A stretch of DNA of 56,835 nucleotides. Origin: Chlorokybus atmophyticus (taxonomy: Eukaryota; Streptophyta; Chlorokybophyceae; Chlorokybales; Chlorokybaceae). The stretch is taken from contig RHPI01002836.1 in NCBI GenBank assembly GCA_009103225.1, positions 301,515-358,349 on the forward strand. Direction: 5' to 3'. The number at the start of each line of letters is the position of its first letter. The first letter of the stretch is position 1. This document shows, one piece after another, positions 1 through 10,492 of the stretch. The notes beneath the pieces are model-generated. The model saw only the letters and a list, made by a program, of their open reading frames with translations. It made no database searches and had not been told where the DNA came from. Position numbers and translations under genes: made by a program.

Positions 1-469
1 TGTTGAGGATATTCTTGTATCCGGTCAGCTTGCCCTGTGGATAAGAATAGCCGCGAGAAGATTCAGGCGCGAGAAGGTTCCAGTCGAGAAAGGTCCAGGC
101 GAGGACTTCAGTCGAGAAGGTTCCAGGCGCGGAGTCGAGTCCGGAGTCTGGAGACTTCCAGGCGCTGTAGAAGAAACGTTGTAGCTCGGTGGTTACGTTA
201 TTGTATGGTGCGTGTCATAGCTTGTTGGAAAGCTCTTAAAAGTAGCTACGTGGTGCAACTTAGAGCGCAGGAATCGGTTGAGTGTAGAAGTCGTGGTGGC
301 TTCTAGAGTAGACAGGTGCAGAACTGGCGGGTATAAAAGCCCGCGGTATGACTTTGTTGTAATCCTTAGAAAGCCTTTTGGATCAGCCTTGTGTGTATGC
401 TCTGGTAGAGTGTGTGTACTTGTGCTTGCACCAACTCCATGCATGGTCGGTAGTGTCCGAATCTCAACA
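1..469 (+). repeat. copia-1 LTR, copy a (3' LTR of an element left of the window)
   Basis: One of three near-identical 469-bp copies (others 24103-24571 plus and 32549-33017 minus). It runs from TGTTGAGG to TCTCAACA, giving TG...CA ends. A TATAAAAG box lies at 332-339 between GC-rich inverted flanks. GAAnnTTC dyads at 57-64, 73-80 and 116-123 resemble heat-shock-element modules. It joins copia-2 pol sequence directly at 470 with no primer binding site. At the equivalent place in the second copia-2 copy (near 22070) the coding sequence is uninterrupted. It is therefore most simply the 3' LTR of a copia-1 element nested in copia-2, with the rest beyond the left edge. Confidence 0.85.
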
Positions 470-2236
470 CAGCCGGGGCATCCTGAAACAGTGGAGGCTA
501 CAGGCAAAGCCATCATCAACAACAAGGGTGAGTAGGACTCAGCTGTAGCAGGCCAAGAGGAGCCGTACCAACAGCAGGAGCACGCAGCTCGGAGATACCC
601 AGTGAGGGAGAGAAAGGCACCTGATTCTTACACAAGGCACACGTCGCCAGTGTGCAGAATGAGGAGCCAAGCACCTACGAGGAGGCATTGTTAGCACCGG
701 ATGCGGAGCAATGGCAGCGTGCTATGGACGAGGAGATTACGTCACTCCATGCCACAGCACTTGGTCACTGGAGCAGATTCCGCAAAGAGTGAAGACCGTT
801 CCAGTGAAATGGGTCTTCAAGGTGAAGCGTGATGGTCAGGGCAACATTAAGCGCTACAAGGCAAGACTGGTGGCAAAAGGCTTCTTGCAGCAGGAAGGTG
901 TGAACTTCAACAAAGTGTCTGCACCTGCAAGTAAGCATACCACCTTCCGTGCACTGCTAGCTGTGGTTGCTGCTGAGGACCTCAAGCTGCATCACCTCGA
1001 CGTGAAGACTGCCTTCCTCTACAGAGAGCTAGAGGAGGAGATCTTCATCGAGCAACCACCTGGATATGAGGAAGGGGAGAGAGGCACAGCGTGCAAGCTG
1101 ATCAAGGCACTGTACGGGCTGCGACAGGCACCGCGTACGTGGCACATCAAGCTCACCAAGGAGCTGGAGGCACTTGACTTCACCGCATCCTCTGTAGACC
1201 CTGGGCTTTTCATCCATGCAGACAACAAGGTCTGGCTGCTCGTGTATGTTGATGATATCATCATCACCGCCAGGCAAGTGCTCCATCTGCAGGAGACGAA
1301 ACTTGCTCTACATCAAGCATTCTCAGTCCGTGATCTTGGAGAGGCCAAGTGGTTCCTTGGCATGGTGATTGAGCGCGACAGGGCTGCTCGCACAATCAAG
1401 ATCAGTCAGAAGCAGATGGTGAGCAGACTCGTCACCAAGTTCGGGCTCACTGAAGCGAAGACCAAGACCACATTGTTGGCACTTGGCACTGCCCTTATCA
1501 AGGCAAAGGATGAGGACGTACTCGACAAGGCTCTGTATCCATATGGTGAGCTAGTAGGCAGCATGCTCTATCTGGCAGTGTGCACACGTCACGATGTTGC
1601 ACATTCTGTGGGAGTACTTGCTCGCTACATGTCTGCAACGAGCATGGAGCACTAGAGAGCAGCAAAGAGAGTACTACGCTATGTTGCTGGGAGCGCAACA
1701 GTTGGCATCAAGTTTGAGAGCGGGAGCATTGAGTTGGAGGGCTACTGCGACTCGGATTTTGCTGGTGACCTCAATAGCAGGAGGTCCACTACAGGCTACG
1801 TCTTCAAGCTGAACGGAGGCGTGGTGAGCTGGAATAGCAGGCTGCAGCCAACAACAGCAGCATCTACATCAGAGGCTGAGTACATGGCAGCGGCAGCAGC
1901 AGTGAAGGAGGCACTCTGGCTTCGCAAGCTCATGGCAGACTTAGAGCACCCCATGTTGTGCATCGTCATCAACTGTGACAACCAAGGAGCCATCAAGTTA
2001 TTGAAGCACCCTATTGCCTCATCAAGGACGAAGCACATTGATGTCATGCATCACTTTGTGCGTGACAGAGTCACAAGGAAGGAGGTGGAGTTCTAGTATT
2101 GCAATACTGAGGGCATGCTGGCGGACTTCATGACAAAGCCATTGTCACCGCTCAAGTTCAAGACTTGTAGCGCATGACTTGGCATCTGTGTTTACTACAG
2201 GAGCAAGCGTTGGAGGTCAAGCTGCTTGCGTGGGAG
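470..2236 (+). pseudogene. copia-2 pol fragment: reverse transcriptase and RNase H
   Basis: Ty1/Copia RVT_2-type reverse transcriptase (about 790-1500) followed by RNase H (about 1734-2160). Visible motifs are KARLVAKGF, the catalytic VYVDDIII near 1245-1270, DSDFAGD, EAEYMAA and KHIDVMHHF. It is nearly the same sequence as the minus-strand copy at 20698-22100, so both are one family. The frame is broken by TAG at 533-535, a frameshift near 750, TAG at 1653-1655 (tryptophan in the other copy) and TAG at 2094-2096. The TAG after NNKGE and the frameshift just before the RT are shared with the other copy, so both may descend from a defective source copy. Gag, protease and integrase are missing. 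The purine-rich GCGTGGGAG at 2228-2236 is the polypurine tract before the LTR. Confidence 0.9.
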
Positions 2237-2700
2237 TGTTGGGAGTCATTCCTACATACGATCAGCATCGACCCTCCACACATGAGTAGAAGGTCGTAAG
2301 GATGAGCACTAGGTCCGGACTTAGCAAGATGGCGTCGTCGGACCAGACTCCGGACTCCAGACTGGAGCCTTACTAACTGCTTCATATCTCCGCATATACT
2401 TACTCATATTAGGCGTGTTACAACCAGAGCTTGTTGGAAAGCTCTGGTTGTAAAGATTAGAGCTTTCCAACAAGCTCTGGTTGTAAAGAAGACAACGCAG
2501 CTTAGAGCGCGTAACAAGGCTGAGTATAGCTTACTCAGTGCTTGAAAACGTAGACGTGTGTGTAACTGGCTGGTATAAGAACCAGCGGACAACTTGTAAT
2601 AGATGAATGTGATGTGACTTGTGTATGCTCTGGTGGCGGTAGCTCTGTCTCTGTGTGTCTATGCTTGCCTCAACTACATATGCATGCTAGTCCTTCAACA
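2237..2700 (+). repeat. copia-2 3' LTR
   Basis: Starts TGTTGGGAGTC directly after the polypurine tract of the copia-2 pol fragment and ends TCCTTCAACA. An inverted 424-bp relative lies at 33107-33530, which fixes both ends. A TATAAGAA box near 2573 lies between CTGG/CCAG inverted flanks. The last 80 bp resemble the end of the copia-1 LTR (shared GTGTATGCTCTGG), which suggests related R/U5 regions. Confidence 0.82.
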
Positions 2701-3130
2701 CTTAATTTACAGTCTGATATGCACTTGTACTAGGAGACATTGGCACTAGGTGTGCACTGCATGAGTTCATGCAGTGCCATCATATCATGTGCTGTAGGTA
2801 TCAGCCTTGGGGTAGATATCTGCAGTAGGCTGGGAGCATTCTCCTGTATGGGGCTGCCTAGGCTATATAGGCCGCGGGACAGCCGCCAAAGACTAGACCG
2901 GACAGATCAGACTAGACAGACCTAGAGTTTGCAGTATATGCACTTACGAGAGTCTTGGTCTCCCTGTTGCTGTGTGTGACTTGTACCCTTGTGCATACTT
3001 TGTGTGTGCATGCATACATGCAGTAGAAGGTCTGCATCTGTGTGAGCAGCTTTGTGCTTGTTAGCTACTGCATAGCTACACTGTGTGTGTAGAGTCTCAA
3101 CTCAACACCCTGCTCTCTATACAGCACTGA
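2701..3130 (+). other. LTR-like remnant of unknown family
   Basis: This stretch lies between the copia-2 LTR and copia-B. It has a TATA-like CTATATAGG near 2863 and ends in TCTCAACTCAACA at 3107, as expected for the 3' part of an LTR. It does not match the LTR that starts after copia-B at 6337, so it is not a simple partner of that LTR. A 24-bp inverted repeat (GCACTGCATGA, 2-nt spacer, TCATGCAGTGC) sits at 2754-2777. No coding sequence is seen. Confidence 0.35.
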
Positions 3131-6100
3131 TTGGCAGCAGTCTCTGTCAACAATCATTGCCATAAGAAAGGCCACCTCTTGAGAAACTGTCCTGAGACAA
3201 ACAAAGGTCAAAAAGGCAAGGAGTTTGCAGATGAGAAGGTGGTTTTCACTGCATCGGCTGAGTCAGAGGCTTGTACCTATGGCTGGGTGCTGGACTCTGG
3301 GTGTACTCAGCACATGACTCCATGCAAAGACTATCTGGAAGAGTATAAACCTCTGGCAAAACCCATCGTTGTCTCTGCTTTTTGGAAAGGTCTGACTTCG
3401 CACGCAATTAGCTTTGGCACAGTCAATCTGAGCTGCGTGGTGGGTGGCGACATCAAGCATGTGACACTACAGAGAGTTCCGTATGTTCCTGAGGCAGACG
3501 CAAGTCTTTTCAGTGTTCGTGCTGCTGCGCGAGTTGGGGCGAAGACTATCTTTGAGGAGGAACATGCAGTTGTCATGCGTGGTGGCAAGACGCACGTGTT
3601 CGCGAGAAATGTGAGAGGACTATACATAATGGACCTCAGTCCTGGGTCACACTCTGCGTTGCTGGCTGCTCCAAAGGAAAGTGCTACTCTATGGCACAGA
3701 AGGTTTGGGCACCTAGATTTTGACAACCTGGCTAAGCTGGTCAGGGAGGGCATGGTCAAAGGAGTGAAGGTGTCACCTGAGGAGTTTACAGCACAGAAGA
3801 CCAAGTTGTGTGAGCCCTGTGTTCTAGCCAAGCAGACTAGGACACCATTTCCTGAGTCTTCACGTGTGAGCAAGAGACAGCTGAAGTTAGTCCACATGAA
3901 TGTCTGTGGACCCGTCTCTGTGCCTGCAAAGGGAGGTTTCAAGTATTTTTGTACCTTCCTGGACGATTTCAGCAAGATGAGCGTGGTGGTACCGCTGGTT
4001 TTAAAGTCAGATGTTGCTGAGACTGCAAAGAAGATCCTAACCTTCGTGGGAAACCAGTCTGGGTTAAAGGTTGCTACAGTTGGGTCTGACAGGGGAGGCA
4101 AGTACTACCAGCACTTGAAGGGCTGGTTTGCTAACAAGGGAGTCAAGAATGAAACCACAGCACCATATACGCCTGAACAGAATGGTGCGGCTGAACGTCT
4201 GAACAGGACTCTTATGGAGAAGGCGCGTTCCATGCTTGAAGATGCCAAGCTGGGAAAGGAGTTCTGGTATGATGCTGTCCTGACTGCACACTATGTCAGG
4301 GACAGATCACCTGTGGAGGCATCTGATTTCGAAACACCGTGGGAGCTGTTCTTTTTAGATCAGCCTAATGTTTCGGCACTGAGGGTGTTTGGAAGTACTG
4401 CCTATGTCCATGTGCCAAAAGCACAAAGAAAGAAGATGGACGCTGTAAGCCAGAAGGGAGTTTTCATTGGGTATGAGGCAAACTCCAAGGCTTGGCGCAT
4501 TGTGGTGGACAACAAGGTGGTGGTCAGCTTAGATATGGTGTTTGTTGAGGGAGGGAATGAAGAACATGCTGGAGGGTCTGATTTTCTCCAGAACTTGCTG
4601 GTCCTCCTGGGTTTAAGTCTGCGCCTCATTCTGGGTTTGGATCTGAAGGCGGCAGCAAACCTAACACCACTGCTGATAGGTTTAAGCAGAAGTCTTGGTC
4701 TTCTGCTGGCTCTGGGCATAAAACCTCAGAAAGGGAGCATTGTTGCTGTGATAGGGAGCAAGGATCCGTTTCGCCTGAAGGTCTGCAAGATCGCCGGTGT
4801 CCATGGAGGGAAAGGAAGGAACCTGACAGGTTGCCACCCTCATACCAGGCACTTGCTGCACATTTTGAGGAGCCTGAGCCAAGTACCTTTGAAGAAGCTT
4901 TGCGTGGTCCCGATGCGGAGCTGTGACAACAAGCGATGAACGAGTACAAGCGGAAGCGTGATGGTTTTGGAAACATTGAGCGGTACAAGGCGCGACTGGT
5001 TGCGAAGGGCTTCTTACAGCAAGAGGGGGTGGACTACAATGAAGTCTTCGCTCCTGCAGGGAAGCTAGTAACTTTTCGGACTTTGCTGGCTGTAGTTGCT
5101 GCACATGATGTGGAACTTCACCACCTGGACATCAAGACTGCTTTCTTGTATGGAGAGCTTGAAGAGGAGATTTTCTGTGAACAACTCAAGGGTTTTGAAG
5201 AAGGAGGTCCAGAGTTTGCTTGCAGACTGAAGAAGGCCCTGTATGGTCTGAAGCAGGCGCCTAGAGTCTGGCACATAAGACTGTGCAAAGAACTTGACAA
5301 GTTGGAGTATGTGGCATCTACTGCAGTTGCTGGACTGTTCTGGAACAAGACCAAGGAGGTCTGGCTATTGGTCTATGTGGATGACATCCTGATCGCTGGA
5401 AGACAGCTTGAAGATCTGGAAGAAGTCAAGACCAAGCTTGGAGCTGAGTTTGATGTCAGAGATCTTGGCGAGGCTAAGCTGTTCTTGGGGATTGTCATTG
5501 AAAGAAACAGAGCTAATAAGACTATGAAGATCAGTCAACCACTGATGGCTGCTGAGCTGGTTGAGAAGTTTGGGCAAGCTGAGGCTAAGCCTAGAACCGT
5601 GCCCATGGCTGTAGGTCTGCACTTACAGAAGGCTGCTCTTGGAGCTGAGCCTTTAGACAGGTTGAAGTACCCTTACAACCGCCTGGTTGGAAGTCTGCTG
5701 TACTTGTCGATAGCAACGAGGCCTGACATATCCTATGCAGTGGGAGTACTAGCAAGGTTTATGTACAGTCCTACCATGGAGCACTGGAAAGCTGCAGTTG
5801 GAGTCCTAAGATACATTGGAGGGACTACATCAGTTGGGGTCTTTTTCGCTGGAGAAAAGTCTGAGCTTGAGGGCTTTTGTGATGCTGATTTTGCTGGAGA
5901 TTTGGACAACCGCAAGTCTACATCTGGGTTTGCCTTCATGCTGAATGGAAGTCTGGTGAGCTGGAGTTATAAACTTCAAGCTACTGTGGCAATCTCGACT
6001 GCTGAGGCTAAGTACATTGCTGCGTCCCATGCTGTGAAGGAAGCGATGTGGCTGAGAGTTTTGATGGCAGACCTGGGGTATGAGCCAAGATGTGTGAGGT

Positions 6101-6330
6101 TGCACTGTGACAATCAAAGCGCCATCAAACTGACGAAGCACTAGGTTGCTTCAGTTCGAGCTAAGCACATTGATGTTCATCACTTTGTGCGTGGGAGAGC
6201 TGCAAGGAAGGAAGTGCAGTTTGACTACTGCAAGACTGAAGACATGCTGGCGGACGTCTTCACCAAGGCCCTTCCTCTGCCCCAGTTCAAGACGTGCTGC
6301 TCTGGACTTGGCGTTTCCTGACTGCCTGCG
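3131..6330 (+). pseudogene. copia-B gag-pol polyprotein, decayed
   Basis: Ty1/Copia polyprotein in order zinc knuckle, protease, GAG-pre-integrase, integrase, reverse transcriptase, RNase H. Seen: a CCHC-like knuckle lacking its first Cys, protease WVLDSGCT (residues 53-60 of the 3131 frame), LWHRRFGHL, integrase, RT VYVDDILIAG near 5371, RNase H CDADFAGD, EAKYIAA and KHIDVHHF. Damage: the first integrase aspartate (usual HMDVCGP) is Asn in HMNVCGP (codon 3899-3901). There is a frame change after about 4560, TGA at 4924-4926 where Trp is expected, a deletion of about 30 residues before KRKRDGF, and TAG at 6142-6144. The N-terminal Gag is missing. The later Asp and Glu of the integrase (SDRGG and AAERLNR) remain. 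The element is dead. Confidence 0.92.
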
Positions 6331-6336
6331 TGGGAG

Positions 6337-6803
6337 TGTTAGAATATAGACCGCCTGGTCTTATTCTGCTGAATTAGACCTAGTTTGGGGTTTATTCAGT
6401 CAGTCATGAAACTGCCTGGTCTGGAACTCGGTTTATGTAATACTCAGACTGACTGTGGTTAGTCTATGTTGGATATCACTTGTATGCATGCCTTGTACAG
6501 CAAATATCGAGCCTCGATTGCTTAAGTATAAATAGCTGCTGTACTGAGTTCGTAACTGGAGAGAGAGCCCACTTTGAGTCTGGGATCTGGATTGCCACAC
6601 TGGCGGCTAGGGTTTGTATGCTGTGCTTGGGTGCATACAGAGCTGGCACTGGATGTGTATGAGCTAGCACGTTTTAGTAGCCGCCTCTCTGAGCTGCATA
6701 CAGAAGTTAAACCCGTCAGAGTCTGCCGTGCTAGCCTGAAAGTTTTCAGGCTGTTCTAGAGAAGGTTTCGACCTCAGACTGCTCCACCTACTCCAAGTCA
6801 ACA
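6337..6803 (+). repeat. copia-B 3' LTR (start clear, end uncertain)
   Basis: Begins TGTTAGAATATAG straight after the polypurine tract GCGTGGGAG at 6328-6336, in the same arrangement as the copia-1 and copia-2 LTRs. A TATA-like TATAAATAG lies near 6528. No second copy is in the window, so the right end is a guess: TCAACA at 6798-6803, or CACAACA near 6842. Confidence 0.5.
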
Positions 6804-7124
6804 TTCACAACTTGCTGGCTCCGAGTATCGTACAGCACAACACTCGCAGCATGCAATAGCAAACTCCAGGCTTCACAACATCAATTGCTTTTACACTTTC
6901 TCAAGTCCATGCGCTCATACTCACTCAAAGTTTCACCAAGTGTACAAGTACACAGTTTGTGTACTTATGCTATCGTATGAACACATGTGAGCCACAGTTC
7001 AGCAAGCTTAACCGATCTAATCACGGCTATTTGTTAGCTGTTTACTACTGAAGTGTCTAGTCTAAACGTGCAGAAAGCGAGTTCGTCCACCACATGAAAA
7101 AGTCAGCGCGAACCATGCTCTAGT
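6804..7124. other. non-coding stretch, nothing recognised
   Basis: No convincing reading frame, RNA gene or repeat was recognised between the copia-B LTR and the palindrome-rich block. Confidence 0.4.
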
Positions 7125-7860
7125 GGATGACACCAGTGTGGTCGTGAATGGTCAGACCACATGTGGCACACTGTCAGGACCACCTATGGCCTACATAACA
7201 GTTACAACCACATGTGGCCAGCCGTCATGACTATTCAGACCATACTGTATGTGGTCCGAATGCATACCATATATGGCCTGAATGTGGGTACCATATATGG
7301 TGATGGACTCACCACCACATGCATGTGGTCAGCAATCACGACCATACATGGTCAATCCATGAAATGAAAAGAATAGATTGTCACCGCCATGTGTGTTTGT
7401 GATGTTGTGACCATGCTGTCCTAGCGGTGAATCACACCATACTTGCAGGTTCATACCATGCATGGTCGGCCATGTGCTCCATGCAAGCGACCACCATCAA
7501 TGGTTGTGATGTTGTGACCTGATGCACACGGATTGACGTTCGGGGACCATGCATGGTCCTTCCACGGACCCCGCGGGCCATACATGGTCCGTCCCCGCGG
7601 ACCACGAGTGTATGGTCCGCGAGGGACGGACCGTCCATGGTCCTTTTGGGGCCCCGATACCTGGCGCGCAAACGCGGACCACACATGGTCCGTGCCGCAC
7701 CTTGTGTGGTGCGGCACGGACCAGTACTCTACGCTGGTTCCTGGATGCGGACCAGGAGTGGGCCCGCGGTTCAGCGGCCCGGCAGCCGCGCACCGTACAT
7801 GGTCCGTGCCGCACCATGTATGGGGCGGCATGGACCAGCAATGTTGCTGGTTGGCGGCCC
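7125..7860. repeat. ACCAT..ATGGT palindrome-rich block 1
   Basis: More than a dozen short palindromes built on ACCAT-N-ATGGT or ACCACATGTGG, for example GACCATGCATGGTCC near 7546, CCATACATGGTCC near 7579 and GACCACACATGGTCCG near 7678. Some sit in larger hairpins. The best is GGTCCGTGCCGCACC at 7687-7701, facing its exact inverse at 7708-7722 across a 6-nt loop. Several reading frames run through the block on both strands, but their products are made of the palindrome itself (MVRH, TWSV, HGPS words), so none is called as a gene. Related blocks lie at 9285-9920 and 33905-34600. Confidence 0.75.
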
Positions 7861-7985
7861 TGCAGGGCGCGCTACACGTGTACCATGACTGAAGTATCGT
7901 TTTTGCATGTACGAGTACATAGGTACATTGTGTATCATCATTTAATAAATGACAGGCCGCACCGACTGTCGCCGCTTACCATAAA

Positions 7986-8086
7986 GTGGACAGTCGCAGA
8001 TGGTCGGCGGCTGTCAATGTATATTGACAGCCGGCTGTCCATGTACAATTTAACTTGACAGCCGCCGACCAGTTGCGGCTGTCCAC
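7986..8086. repeat. fold-back with 32-nt arms
   Basis: Arms 7986-8017 and 8055-8086 are inverted copies with about 28 of 32 positions paired (GTGGACAG outside, GGTCGGCGGCTGTCAA inside). The loop contains further TGTCAA/TTGACA pairs. The words TGACAGCCGC and GACTGTC recur between 8740 and 9010, so this may be one end of a larger fold-back or MITE-like element. No transposase is seen. Confidence 0.65.
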
Positions 8087-8091
8087 TTGTG

Positions 8092-8215
8092 GTCTATATA
8101 TGTATATATGGATATGTGTATACATATAAATATATGTGTATATATACACATATATATATATATATGCATATATATACATATGTATATATATATATATGTG
8201 TGTGTGTGTGTGCAT
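8092..8215. repeat. TA/TATATG microsatellite
   Basis: Alternating TA tracts with TATATG and TATACA variants, ending in a (TG)n run at about 8198-8212. Apparent frames here (runs of Tyr and Ile) are artefacts of the repeat. Confidence 0.9.
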
Positions 8216-9070
8216 GTGTTTAGGCTTAAGGCATTTACAAGAAAAAGTTGTCGACGTGTTGCGGCCGCAATTTGCAGCCGTGCAATTACTTCATATCTAT
8301 AATTTTATGTACATACATCGTTGTAAGTATATTGATGCGCGTACACATGTGCATTTAGACCTTTCATACGCAAAATTGTGTACATCTGAAGTAATGTATA
8401 ACAACATATATACACATATAGGAAGTATTAAAATTATTTACAATAAACATGGTTTAAACAAATTTATCAAATTTACATCAATGCGTAGCGTATGTTTATT
8501 ACATTACATATAGTTTGTTAGTAATTACATTATCATAATGTTCACAATCGTTAATATCATATCATGAATACATATGTTGATGATGTTCGTATGTTGCATT
8601 GCTAGGCGTAGTTTATGGTATGATTGGTTTTAATAATTTGTATGAAACGAAAGCGCAAGCAATGTCAGATGTTATGACTTAGCCTTACTTGTATAACCTC
8701 ACTAATGGCCTATAAAAGCCTCATGCGACCACAAAATCATCGACAGCCCGATAAGGTACACTGGCTGCATTGACAGTCGCAATTTGGCGACTATCACTAA
8801 GCATTGTCACAATGACAGCCCCTAACAAGTCTACAAATTGTACTGGCGTATTGACAACCGCCGAGTTCGCGGCTACCGATATGTAGTTTACCACCGTCCA
8901 TGTAACTGGTACAGCCTATGAATGCTACAGTTGCATGGGCTCAGCCTATGGGCCTATCAAAGTGACAATCTCCGACTGTCCATCGGCAATTACTGCCGCC
9001 GGCCAACAGTCGCCAAGCGGCGCATGCAATACACTATATGATATAGGTTGCCATGCGACCCTACCGGTAC
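8216..9070. other. AT-rich non-coding DNA
   Basis: No gene is seen. The left half is AT-rich. From about 8740 the sequence is GC-richer and repeats short GACAGCC/GGCTGTC words that match the fold-back at 7986-8086. Confidence 0.4.
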
Positions 9071-9150
9071 GTGCACTTGTAGCTTAGTGGTTAGGGTGTC
9101 GTCTTTGATATGCTAAAGGTGCTGGGTTCCAATCCGGTCGATGCGTGTGT
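9071..9150 (+). repeat. tRNA-like sequence, probable SINE head
   Basis: TAGCTTAGTGG at 9080-9090 fits the RNA polymerase III A box. GGTTCCAATCC at 9125-9135 fits the B box with one mismatch (GGTTCGANTCC). They lie 45 nt apart start to start, as in a tRNA. The acceptor ends do not pair and the T stem is poor, so this is not a working tRNA. It fits a tRNA-derived SINE or tRNA relic. No 3' tail or target duplication was found. Confidence 0.55.
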
Positions 9151-9284
9151 TCTTGACTAATCATTCCACTAACGCCGCGGAGCTGGCCGCGGCCTCGTGC
9201 GCCGCAGGTTGGGCGTGGCCGGTGCCGCCGGCAAAGATGTCTCAACTTTTACTGCATTTGCACTCATATGTACATTGGTCCATA

Positions 9285-9920
9285 ATAAAATTCGGTCCAT
9301 GGTCCGCTGGCCGGACCAGTTATGATTGAAGTATTGCAATGATATGATTTAGTCCCTGGTCCGATGGCCGGACCATACCTGGTCCTGATGCAACAGTAAT
9401 CGGCCGGACTTTCAGTGGTCCGTACCAAGCGAGAATGGTACCATGCACGTGAAACTTGGACCATGAATGGTCCGACTGTCGATGAAAAACAGACCATGCA
9501 AGGTCCACCGATTTCATTTAGCAGGGGGAAATCCCGGTCCTGCGTCACGGACCATTCATGGTCCTTGAACGTCAATCCGTGTGATGGTGGTGGTGGTGAA
9601 AATTACAACCACAGTGCCAGTCCGCACCATGCATGGTCGTGATGTATGCTGGCGATGCCATGCTCACTCTGCAGAGGGGTTCGTGTTAGGTATTGGCAAA
9701 TCGCAGCACTGCAGTGATGCTCAGCTGTGTTATAAAAGCTGAAACTTGGACCATGAATGGTCCGACTGTCGATGAAAACAGACCATGCAAGGTCCACCGA
9801 TTTCATTTAGCAGGGGGAAATCCCGGTCCTGCGTCACGGACCATTCATGGTCCTTGAACGTCAATCCGTGTGATGGTGGTGGTGGTGAAAATTACAACCA
9901 CAGTGCCAGTCCGCACCATG
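9285..9920. repeat. ACCAT..ATGGT palindrome block 2
   Basis: Same palindrome type as 7125-7860: GGTCCATGGTCC near 9293, GGACCATGAATGGTCC near 9458, GACCATGCAAGGTCC near 9492 and GGACCATTCATGGTCC near 9548. Part of the block lies in a tandem duplication and so appears twice. Confidence 0.6.
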
Positions 9921-10028
9921 CATGGTCGTGATGTATGCTTGCGATGCCATGCTCACTCTGCAGAGGGGTTCGTGTTAGGTATTGGCAAATCGCAGCACTG
10001 CAGTGATGCTCAGCTGTGTTATAAAAGT
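9450..10028. repeat. 289-bp tandem duplication
   Basis: Copy 1 at 9450-9739 and copy 2 at 9740-10028 are head to tail, from GAAACTTGGACC to TGTGTTATAAAAG. By eye they differ by a single A in a run (GATGAAAAACAG against GATGAAAACAG) and one or two substitutions (GCTGGCG against GCTTGCG). Each copy ends in a TATAAAAG motif. No coding sequence was recognised. Confidence 0.9.
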
Positions 10029-10492
10029 TGCAAACAGCAAAATGACCGGAGGGAGTTGATCTTGAGACCTAGGGATGCTAGCTTTAGTTCTGACCAGTAG
10101 ACTACCAATGCTAACACGCTAGTTTTGTAAAGTAACTCAAGTTATATTTAATGTTAAAGTCGGTTCTGATTGAGTGGCGGTGCACTCAGCGCAGTTAGGG
10201 TGACAGGTTCAAGGAGGTGGAAGCTGTCAAGCCCGTCGTCAGGTAGGTTGTTGATAGCTGTGGCAGGTGTCACCTGCTGTCTACATCCCATCATGCTCAG
10301 GGGTGAGAGGTTTGATGCCAGACGGCTGAAAGGTGGTCCTGCTTATGGTGTTTGTTGTTTAGCAAAGGCGTAGGGGCGGCCTGGGGTGTGGTTGTTGTGG
10401 CGTGTACCTGCAGTGTGGTTGTTGTTAGGCGGGGGCATAGGGGCGGCCAGGTATTGATTGTGGAGGGCCAGGGTAGGGGTGTCCTTGCCACC
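10029..10492. other. upstream region of the coiled-coil gene
   Basis: No gene is seen. GT-rich direct repeats (GTGGTTGTTGTGGCGTG and similar) and a twice-used GGGGCGGCC lie at 10371-10450, close to the predicted start at 10493. They could be promoter-proximal, but no defined motif is recognised. Confidence 0.3.

Noticed and set aside
3331-4101. 256-residue minus-strand frame
   Set aside because: Antisense shadow of the copia-B protease and integrase.
7432-8058. Six overlapping frames of 84-169 residues on both strands
   Set aside because: All are translations of ACCAT..ATGGT palindromes; both strands read alike and composition is not protein-like.
9071-9150. Functional tRNA gene
   Set aside because: Acceptor ends do not pair and the T stem has mismatches; only the internal promoter boxes are tRNA-like.
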